A stretch of DNA of 37,763 bases from Desulfarculaceae bacterium (lineage in GTDB: Bacteria; Desulfobacterota; Desulfarculia; Desulfarculales; Desulfarculaceae): the NCBI GenBank assembly GCA_021737645.1, contig JAIPDO010000038.1, positions 1 to 37,763 of the forward strand, written 5' to 3'. Below are positions 32,009 to 37,763 of the stretch, one piece after another. The translations under genes were made by a program, and so were the position numbers. Within the stretch, counting starts at the first letter, position 1. Each line of letters opens with the position of its first letter. The notes under the pieces are model-generated. The model saw only the letters and a list, made by a program, of their open reading frames with translations. It was not told the DNA's origin and searched no databases.

Positions 32009-32453
32009 TTGATAAACACTCCCGTGTTGATGTCAGCTTCAAAGTTGTCGTGTTGTATCGGTGATGCGGGGGGCCGGTGCGGGGCTAGCCTCCGGGCGGG
32101 CTCCCAAAGCAATTTATCAGCCCGCTAGCCGAGTATTTTAATGACCCTTGCCCAATCGCGCCCCCGGTTTTTCAGATAAATATCAAGGCTGTTTTTGCTC
32201 CAGGCGCATAAATTAGCTTCGCCGTTTGCCTGGGCGGCGCCCTCCTGACAGCCGACGGCGCACGGGATGCGGCCGCCCAGTTTGGGCTATTACCGCTTTT
32301 TATACCCGCCCGGCTCTGTTATGTTCACTTGACCTGCTACGGCGTCAGAATTGATTTCAAGCGCCCGGCAATTACGAAACGGAAAAAATGTAGCCATGAG
32401 GGGCCGCGGCCTGCCGGATTTCCGCGGCACTCCAACAAAAAAGGGTTTGATTA
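32009..32453. other. 445-nt intergenic region, divergent promoters
   Basis: No supportable gene lies here; a 28-codon frame from ATG 32396 overlaps the next start and is not convincing. It holds a 9-bp perfect inverted repeat (32230-32280), a leader hairpin (GCCGCGG 32403-32409 with CCGCGGC 32422-32428) and a weak promoter-like TTGACC (32329-32334) with TGATTT (32352-32357). Confidence 0.5.
32230..32280. repeat. 9-bp perfect inverted repeat
   Basis: CTGGGCGGC (32230-32238) and GCCGCCCAG (32272-32280) are exact reverse complements around a 33-nt GC-rich segment that can itself fold (GCCGACGGC). It may be a transcribed hairpin or an operator; nothing else identifies it. Confidence 0.4.
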
Positions 32454-32882
32454 ATGCTGCAAGGTTTTCAAACGATCAATAGAACCTGCCGCCTGTTAGC
32501 GGCTCTGGCGGCTGTCATATGGCTGGTGAGCGCCGCAACGGCGTGGGCCCTGGTATGCCCTCCCCCCGAGGAGTTGCAGGTCGTGAACGGCTGGTGGAGC
32601 GCCTCCGGTGGCTGGCAGCAGGATCACTCCTACAAAAAGCCCCTGTCCTCGGCGCGCATCGCCGATTTCGCCGCCGCTTCCTTTCAGGGCAATTTGCGCG
32701 GCCCGGGCAAGCTGATGTGCCTTTATGTGGTCGACGGCCAACCCGGCGCGGAATACACCAAACTATTCCATCCCTCGTCAGGCGGTCCCATGGATTTTGA
32801 TTGGGACTGCCCCGCGGCCACTACGGACATCACCTGCTCCTGCGTGGGCCTCAAGCGCAGCGACTGCGAAGTGCGCGACTAG
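32454..32882 (+). CDS. small secreted Cys-containing protein (DUF3757-like?)
   Basis: The 142-residue protein has a signal peptide (RLLAALAAVIWLVSAATAWA, cut around residue 32) and a mature part with conserved-looking cysteines: LVCPPPEEL, KLMCLYVVDG, WDCPAATTD, TCSCVGL and DCEVRD. The core WWSASGGWQQDHSYKKPLS and the CP start recall DUF3757-type secreted proteins, but this is from memory and tentative. It is probably periplasmic or secreted with disulfides. A stable leader hairpin lies 26-51 nt before the ATG. It is convergent with the alpha/beta hydrolase gene, 13 nt apart. Confidence 0.7.
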   Translation: MLQGFQTINRTCRLLAALAAVIWLVSAATAWALVCPPPEELQVVNGWWSASGGWQQDHSYKKPLSSARIADFAAASFQGNLRGPGKLMCLYVVDGQPGAEYTKLFHPSSGGPMDFDWDCPAATTDITCSCVGLKRSDCEVRD

Positions 32883-32895
32883 AGCCCAGCCCGGT

Positions 32896-33609
32896 TCACA
32901 CCGGCCTTACGAACTGCTCCACCCAGGCCAGGCTGTGGGCCATGGCCTGCTTTTGGTCTTCCAGGTCGCTCAGGCGGTGATCCGCTCCCGGCAAGATCAA
33001 CAGGCCCTTGGGCTCGGGCAATACTTGATGGGCCCGTTCGGCCTGCCCCACCGGCACCACCTCGTCCATTTCGCCATGCACCAGGAAAGCCCGGGCGGTG
33101 CGGGCCAGCACCGCCTCAATGTCGTGGTAGTACATGTCGCGGACCATCTCCCGCAGGGTGGGGCGCCCCTCGGGGTCTTGGATTATCCCGAACAATGGCT
33201 CGAAGTCCCAGGGCGTGGACCAGTGCAGGGAACACACCGGTGGCTCGATGTCCCCGGCCAGGGCGATCACCGTGCCGCCAAACGACGAGCCCATGTACAC
33301 CAAAGGCAACTCCGGCCCCAGCACGCGCATGGCTTTTACCGCCGAGAGAAACTCGTCGCGCCGGGCGGTCAGGGAGGTGCGGCTCAGGTCGCCGGGAGAG
33401 TCGCCGCAACCGGCGTGGTCAAAGCGCAGGGCCATATAGCCGGTCCCAGCCAGGGCCGCGGCCAGGCGGGTGAGCTTCTCGCTGTCCTTGGAGGACTCCA
33501 GGCCGTGGGAGATGACGGCCAAGGCGCGGGGGGCGCCCGCAGGGCGATGCAGCCGCCCGGCCAGCTCTATTTCAGCGTGGGAGATGTTGAATATTTCGGA
33601 CTCAATCAT
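32896..33609 (-). CDS. alpha/beta hydrolase
   Basis: The 237-residue protein has the alpha/beta hydrolase signatures: an oxyanion-type ISHGLESSKDSE, MALRFDHAGCGDSPG, the nucleophile elbow MGSSFGGT with Ser109, the acid in LVHGEMDEVVP and His in LPGADHRLSD. It is cytosolic with no signal peptide. The fold and size fit small serine hydrolases acting on esters or thioesters; the substrate is unknown. The ATG is 60 nt downstream of the flippase gene on the same strand, so it may be the last gene of that run. The ribosome binding site is weak. Confidence 0.87.
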   Translation of the reverse strand: MIESEIFNISHAEIELAGRLHRPAGAPRALAVISHGLESSKDSEKLTRLAAALAGTGYMALRFDHAGCGDSPGDLSRTSLTARRDEFLSAVKAMRVLGPELPLVYMGSSFGGTVIALAGDIEPPVCSLHWSTPWDFEPLFGIIQDPEGRPTLREMVRDMYYHDIEAVLARTARAFLVHGEMDEVVPVGQAERAHQVLPEPKGLLILPGADHRLSDLEDQKQAMAHSLAWVEQFVRPV

Positions 33610-33669
33610 GGGTAAACTAGACCTTTTCTGAGAGTCGAGACAGGCCGATTGCCGGCATGATCCTGCCCT

Positions 33670-34686
33670 TTAACCCGACTTCTCTTGCAGGGCCTTGCCG
33701 GTGAGCGCTCCCCAACCCAGGCCAAGCCGCCACAGGTAGTACAGCCCCAGCAGCGTGGTGGACACGAAGTGGTTCAGCCACAGCACCATTGCGTAGGAAC
33801 CGGCCACGCCGGGGTTGGCCCCCATGAAGGCCAGGGTGGCGGCGGCGGCCAAGTGGAAGGTTCCCACAAATGCCGGGGCCGCCGGGATCAATAGGGCCAG
33901 GGCCAGCACCACCTCCATGAGCACTCCGGCCATGAAGCCCAAGTGAATGCCGAAGGCCAGGATGAACATCCAGGCCCACAGGGCCAGGACTCCCCAAGTG
34001 CATAGGGAGTAGACTCCTATCCACACCAGATCCCTAGCCCGGGCCACGGCCAGGCCGTCGCAGAAGGCATCGCAAGCGCTGAGCACTTTCGTGCTGATGC
34101 GCTGGGGCAGCGGCTTCATAAGCCAGGCCATGAATTTAAGGGAGGCGGCCCGCTGCCAGCGGAAGGCCTGCAACACGATCAAGAGTCCGGCGAACAGGGC
34201 CAGGCCCAACCAACCGGCGGTGTGCAGGTTATGGGTGGTGATCAGGCTGCCCTTGACCTGCCCCACGGGCAGATCCACGAACAGCAGCACGATCAGCAGC
34301 ATGAACAGCACGGTGAGGCCGTCGTAGACCCGCTCCAAGACCACGGTGGCCAGGGTGGCCGACTTGCTCACCCCTTCGGTGCGGCCCAGGACGATGGCCC
34401 GCACCACCTCGCCCAAGTGGGCGGGAAGGATGTTGTTGCCCAAAAAGCCGATCATCAGGGCCGAGAAAAGGGGCCTGAACTTGACCAGGGCCACCGGGCG
34501 CATGAGGTAGTGCCAGCGTATGGCCCTAAAACAATAAGAAACGATGTACACCGCCGTGGCCGGGGCCAGCCACCACAGGTTCAGTTGATCCAGGGATGAG
34601 AGCATCTGGCCGGGCGGGGCCGCCTGAAAAAAGAGGTAAACCGCGGCCACGCTCACCAGGAGCCCTATGAGGTAGTGCTTCCACAT
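33670..34686 (-). CDS. flippase-like membrane protein (UPF0104/AglD, LPG-synthase membrane domain)
   Basis: The 338-residue protein has about eight hydrophobic segments (for example LIGLLVSVAAVYLFFQAA at about 6-23 and VLFMLLIVLLFVDLPV) and the family signature LGNNILPAHLGEVVRAIVLG followed by VLERVYDGLTVL. C-terminal VPAAPAFVGTFH-like sequence (LIPAAPAFVGTFHLAAAA) is also typical. This is the membrane domain shared with lysylphosphatidylglycerol synthases and proposed polyprenyl-glycan flippases; the soluble aminoacyl-transfer domain is absent. It sits 8 nt after the GT2 gene, suggesting joint work on a lipid-linked sugar, which is inference. The ATG at 34686 has a weak ribosome binding site, consistent with coupling. 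Confidence 0.87.
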   Translation of the reverse strand: MWKHYLIGLLVSVAAVYLFFQAAPPGQMLSSLDQLNLWWLAPATAVYIVSYCFRAIRWHYLMRPVALVKFRPLFSALMIGFLGNNILPAHLGEVVRAIVLGRTEGVSKSATLATVVLERVYDGLTVLFMLLIVLLFVDLPVGQVKGSLITTHNLHTAGWLGLALFAGLLIVLQAFRWQRAASLKFMAWLMKPLPQRISTKVLSACDAFCDGLAVARARDLVWIGVYSLCTWGVLALWAWMFILAFGIHLGFMAGVLMEVVLALALLIPAAPAFVGTFHLAAAATLAFMGANPGVAGSYAMVLWLNHFVSTTLLGLYYLWRLGLGWGALTGKALQEKSG

Positions 34687-34694
34687 GGCGGGCG

Positions 34695-35417
34695 CTAATC
34701 AGTAAAGCGGAACTTGACCAGGCACCACAGGGCCACCAGCCCGTCGCGCCAGGTGATTTTCTTGCCCTCGTCAAACTCGCGGCCGGTGTAGGAGATTGGC
34801 ACCTCGTAGATGCGGATGCCCTTCTTGAGAATCTTGGCGGTGATCTCCGGCTCGAAGTTGAAACGGTCGCTTTTGATGACGATGCCCTCAAGGGCCTCGC
34901 GCATGAACAGCTTGTAGCAGGTCTCCATGTCGCTCAGGGTGGTGTTGAACAACACGTTGGTCACCAGGGTGAGGAAGCGGTTGCCCAGCCAGTGGTGGAA
35001 GAACATATTGCGCCGCTCGCCGGTGAAGCGCGAGCCGTAGACCACCTCGGCCTTGCCCTTCATGACCGGGTTAAGCAGCTTGTGAAAGTCCTCGGGGTCG
35101 TATTCCAGGTCCGCGTCCTGGATGATGATCAGATCGCCCTGGGCCTGGGCGAATCCAGTGCGCAGGGCCGCGCCCTTGCCCATGTTCACCGGGTGGCGAT
35201 AAAGCCGGATGGGCCGGGAAAAAGGTTTTAGGCTGTCGTCCAGGGAGGTCTTGCCCTCCATGGCCTGGGCAATGGCCAGGGAGCCGTCGGTGGAGCAGTC
35301 GTCCACCAGGATAAGCTCCATCTCCAAATCGCCCAGGTCCACCGCTTGGACCTGCTTGATGATCTGAGTCAGGAACTTCTGTTCGTTGTAGACCGGCATC
35401 ACCACCGAAAGCAGCAA
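34695..35417 (-). CDS. GT2-family glycosyltransferase (dolichyl-phosphate mannose synthase-like)
   Basis: The 240-residue protein is a single GT-A domain: SVVMPVYNEQKFLTQII at the N-terminus, LILVDDCSTDGS, HPVNMGKGAALRTGF, the DxD-type IIQDADLEYDPEDF, VVYGSRFTGE and DMETCYKLFMREAL, then FNFEPEITAKI. This pattern fits polyprenyl-phosphate sugar transferases (DPM1/GtrB-like) acting at the inner membrane face, without the C-terminal membrane helices of GtrB. The TTG start at 35417 is preceded by AGGAGG 5 nt upstream. It is followed by the flippase-like gene, 8 nt apart, so the pair may make and flip a lipid-linked sugar. Confidence 0.92.
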   Translation of the reverse strand: MLLSVVMPVYNEQKFLTQIIKQVQAVDLGDLEMELILVDDCSTDGSLAIAQAMEGKTSLDDSLKPFSRPIRLYRHPVNMGKGAALRTGFAQAQGDLIIIQDADLEYDPEDFHKLLNPVMKGKAEVVYGSRFTGERRNMFFHHWLGNRFLTLVTNVLFNTTLSDMETCYKLFMREALEGIVIKSDRFNFEPEITAKILKKGIRIYEVPISYTGREFDEGKKITWRDGLVALWCLVKFRFTD

Positions 35418-35570
35418 GGGCGCCTCCTAATCCGGGAACGGCCTAAGCAGCCGATAAAATTATCCTACATATTTAACGCGGTATAGGCATCGCCGCAACA
35501 CCCCAACCCGGCTTGTGGCCTTTTTGGCACCCTGCTACAATCCGTACAACCCTAAAAAAGGCGGCCTTTT

Positions 35571-36563
35571 ATGCCATCCACCGCTCCCTCGTACAGCCTT
35601 ATCCTCCTGGCCGGGCAACATGTGCCCCATATGAGGGCCGGTCTGGCCACGCTGGCGCCCTTGCTGGCTATCGGCCGGTGCGAGGCCCTGGTGGTGGCCC
35701 ACCGGGGAGGCGTCGACGATCTGGAGATTCTGCGCAACCTGTTGAGGGAGGTGGGGCCGGGAGCGCGCCTGATGCCTCTGCCCCCTTGCCCGGCCGGCGC
35801 GGCCCGCAACCAGGCGGCCGAGCAGGCCAAGGGCGAGGTGCTGTTTTTCAGCCAGGCGGATTGCCTTTTGCCTCTGGACTTGCTCAGCCGCCTGGACGAG
35901 GCCCTGGCCCCGGCGGACCGCGACGCGGCGGCGGGCATTTGCCGGGTGGCCAACCGGGACGATCCCCTGGCCATGCTCATGGGGGCGGAGCTGGCCTGGG
36001 AGCGCCAGGACGAACAACTGCCCGACGCCCTTTGCGCGGCCTATCGCCGCCGGGACTTTCTTGAGTTCGGCGGGTTCGACCCGGCCGACACCGCCGAGGG
36101 CCTGGAAAACTATGAACTGGCCTGTCGTCTGTTGGCCCAGGGCAAGGAACTTTTTTGGGACCAGGAGTTGCAGATCAGGCGGCCCCTGCCCTCCACCTGG
36201 GGGGGGTGTTTAACCCTGGCCTATCAGTTGGGGCGCAACCGTTTCCGCAACCTTTTGCACCGCCGCCGCCTGGGCCTGGGCTCTCCCGGCGGTGGGCGGC
36301 GTTTCGCCCAGAGCGTTTTGGTGATGCTGGCCGTGGCCATACCCTTGGGCCTGGGAGGGCATGACTGGCAAAGAGCCGTCACCCTGCCCATTATCTGCCT
36401 GCTTTTGTTGTATCCTCTAAATCGGGGCTTCATCAAAAGCGTGGCCCACCAGGAGCCCCATCTGCTAAACCGGGCTCTGCTTTGGTGCCTGCTCAGGCCC
36501 TGGGCCTGGACCCTGGGCATGCTCAAGGCCGCCCTGGACCGGATGGGCGGCGGCGCGAATTGA
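35571..36563 (+). CDS. GT2-like glycosyltransferase with C-terminal membrane segments
   Basis: The 330-residue protein begins MPSTAPSYSLILLAGQHV and has a diverged GT-A fold: AALVVAHRGG-like ALVVAHRGGVDDLEI, GAARNQAAEQAKGEVLFFSQ and the acid in SQADCLLPLDLL in the place of the usual DxD, then RRDFLEFGGFDPADTAEGLE, a GT2-type acceptor region. Two hydrophobic stretches follow near the C-terminus (SVLVMLAVAIPLGLGG and TLPIICLLLLYPLNRG). It is likely an inner-membrane sugar transferase with an altered metal site. The start is ATG 35571 after a weak GGCGG-like site. It is divergent from the GT2 gene, 153 nt away. Confidence 0.8.
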   Translation: MPSTAPSYSLILLAGQHVPHMRAGLATLAPLLAIGRCEALVVAHRGGVDDLEILRNLLREVGPGARLMPLPPCPAGAARNQAAEQAKGEVLFFSQADCLLPLDLLSRLDEALAPADRDAAAGICRVANRDDPLAMLMGAELAWERQDEQLPDALCAAYRRRDFLEFGGFDPADTAEGLENYELACRLLAQGKELFWDQELQIRRPLPSTWGGCLTLAYQLGRNRFRNLLHRRRLGLGSPGGGRRFAQSVLVMLAVAIPLGLGGHDWQRAVTLPIICLLLLYPLNRGFIKSVAHQEPHLLNRALLWCLLRPWAWTLGMLKAALDRMGGGAN

Positions 36564-36606
36564 GCCTGGAGCTTGGCTGAATGACGGGCGACACGGCAAA
36601 CAAGGG

Positions 36607-36636
36607 TTGACACCATCGCCGCGCCTGCAATATTCA
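36607..36636 (+). promoter_or_regulatory. promoter of the TolC-family gene
   Basis: TTGACA (36607-36612) and TATTCA (36631-36636) are separated by 18 nt, 61 nt before the start codon. Confidence 0.55.
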
Positions 36637-36697
36637 ATTTTAGTGGACCCCATATCCGCGGTGAACCTACCGCAGACGGTATTTAAGGAGGGCATGG

Positions 36698-37763
36698 GTG
36701 AGTAACAAGGGGGCCTTTTACCTGGCCGGAGTCAGCATTGCGATATTTGTCTTGCTCGTTTTGTTGAACGGAGTCCGCCCGGCCACGGCCGCGGGCCTGA
36801 AGGCCCCTCCGCCAAAGGGCGAGATTCCCCTTCAGAAGGCCCTTTCCATGGCCCTGGATTACTCGCCCAACATCAAACAGACCTTGGCTGAAATGCAGAA
36901 GTCGGCGAGCCAGCAGAAAGAAGCCTTCACCTACTTCCTGCCCTCTTTCAGAACCAGCTATGGGATGCAAAACACCCAGAACCCGCCCCAATACCACATC
37001 ATGGGCCAAGCGGTGCCCGTGGGCTCGGAAAACGTGTACCAATGGTCCACCGGCCTCACCCAGCCCCTGTTCACAGGCTTCCGCCTGGCCAGCCGATACG
37101 AACTGGCCAAGCTGGGGGTGGACATCGCCGAGGCCAACCTTTTCCTCACCTACCTGGAGGTGGCCTACCAAGCCAAGCAAGCCTATTTTCTTTATCTGCG
37201 GGCCATCAAGAACGCGGAGGTGGCCGACAAGACGGTGAAACAACTCGAAGCCCAGCTCAAAGTGAGCCGGGACTTCTACGAGGTGGGCATCATCCCCATC
37301 AACGACGTGCTCAAGACCGAGGTCAGCCTGTCCGACGCCAAGCAGCTACGTATAAAGGCCAACAACAATCGCGCCCTCACCCGGGCCCGCCTCAACCGAT
37401 TGTTGGGCCTGGCCGTGGACCACCGCACCAGGGTTAAGGACATCCTCAAGTCTTACCCCGTGAACACCGACTTTCAGCGGGCCCGCCAGGTAGCCCTGGT
37501 GGAACGCCCGGAGCTGAAGGCCCTGGACTTGCAACTCAAGCAAGCCGACCAGAACATACGCCAGGCCCAGAGCGGCTACTACCCCTCGGTGGACCTCCAG
37601 GCCAGCTACGACTTCCTCGGCGACACGCCCACCATGGGGCCAAGCGAATATTACGACACCACCAATTGGACGGTGGCCACTCAGTTGAGTTGGTCGTTCT
37701 GGGAGTGGGGGCGCACCGGTCACCAGACCAGCCAATCGCGGGCCGACAAGCGCCGCCTGGAGG
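36698..37763 (+). CDS. TolC-family outer-membrane efflux protein, N-terminal part
   Basis: The frame is open from GTG 36698 to the window end (355 residues), so the gene is incomplete. AAGGAGGG at 36685-36692 lies 5 nt before the GTG; the nearby ATG at 36694 is in another frame and stops after three codons. A signal-like hydrophobic start (SIAIFVLLVLLNGVRPA) precedes the TolC repeat: IPLQKALSMALDYSPNIKQT, VAYQAKQAYFLYLRAIKN, RLNRLLGLAVD and LKALDLQLKQADQNIRQAQS, with LQASYDF and TVATQLSWSFWEWG as beta-barrel strands. TolC proteins form trimeric outer-membrane channels for efflux or type I secretion. A partner pump would be expected downstream, outside the window. Confidence 0.9.
   Translation, partial: MSNKGAFYLAGVSIAIFVLLVLLNGVRPATAAGLKAPPPKGEIPLQKALSMALDYSPNIKQTLAEMQKSASQQKEAFTYFLPSFRTSYGMQNTQNPPQYHIMGQAVPVGSENVYQWSTGLTQPLFTGFRLASRYELAKLGVDIAEANLFLTYLEVAYQAKQAYFLYLRAIKNAEVADKTVKQLEAQLKVSRDFYEVGIIPINDVLKTEVSLSDAKQLRIKANNNRALTRARLNRLLGLAVDHRTRVKDILKSYPVNTDFQRARQVALVERPELKALDLQLKQADQNIRQAQSGYYPSVDLQASYDFLGDTPTMGPSEYYDTTNWTVATQLSWSFWEWGRTGHQTSQSRADKRRLE

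Noticed and set aside
32396..32482. 28-codon frame before the secreted-protein gene
   Set aside because: It lies across a hairpin and overlaps the real start; no ribosome binding site.

Overview
The window is GC-rich, densely coding DNA that looks like a chromosomal segment of an anaerobic deltaproteobacterium (Desulfobacterota, possibly near the Desulfarculales). The lineage is inferred from a UGA-recoded DsrE-family gene, the beta-oxidation genes, a one-piece tmRNA with a tag ending YAVAA, a bactofilin and an HD-GYP protein. No phage, insertion sequence, CRISPR array or rRNA was seen. The first gene (P1-family peptidase) and the last (TolC-family protein) are cut by the window ends.

Layout. 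1-1933: end of a P1 peptidase, a small lipoprotein, a DsrE-family gene whose in-frame UGA at codon 70 is best read as selenocysteine, and pyrR. 1947-11597 (minus): a tightly coupled run of lytic transglycosylase, addB, addA and recD2, each overlapping the next by 4 nt. 11695-16909: an unrecognised gene, then a minus-strand run of L,D-transpeptidase, a membrane/coiled-coil/proline-rich protein, bactofilin, cupin, flavodoxin and amidohydrolase. 17091-22962: a fatty-acid beta-oxidation operon in the order fadN-fadA-fadE, preceded by two near-identical 18-bp operators of the Bacillus FadR (YsiA) type. 23124-25061: a small secreted protein, a 56-residue ORF and a membrane HD-GYP protein. 25253-28180: MscS channel, RlpA-like lipoprotein, IHF alpha and the tmRNA gene. 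28311-32008: YdcZ-type membrane protein, an SLC13/RCK transporter and a CaiB/BaiF CoA-transferase. 32009-37763: a structured intergenic region, a Cys-containing secreted protein, an alpha/beta hydrolase, a flippase-like protein with a GT2 glycosyltransferase, a second GT2-like protein and the start of a TolC-family gene.

How the genes work together. FadN, FadA and FadE supply the acyl-CoA dehydrogenase, hydratase/hydroxyacyl-CoA dehydrogenase and thiolase steps of one beta-oxidation turn, and the CaiB-like CoA-transferase may serve related acyl-CoA metabolism. AddAB plus RecD2 form a DNA end-processing and helicase set. Several genes act on the cell envelope (MltB-like, L,D-transpeptidase, RlpA-like, bactofilin, flippase/GT2, MscS, TolC).

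The strongest unusual signals are the UGA-containing DsrE gene with a bSECIS-like hairpin, the FadR-type operators on a Bacillus-ordered fadNAE cluster, the addAB-recD2 coupling with candidate Fe-S cysteines in both Add subunits, and several start codons (TTG, GTG, possibly CTG) fixed by ribosome binding sites.
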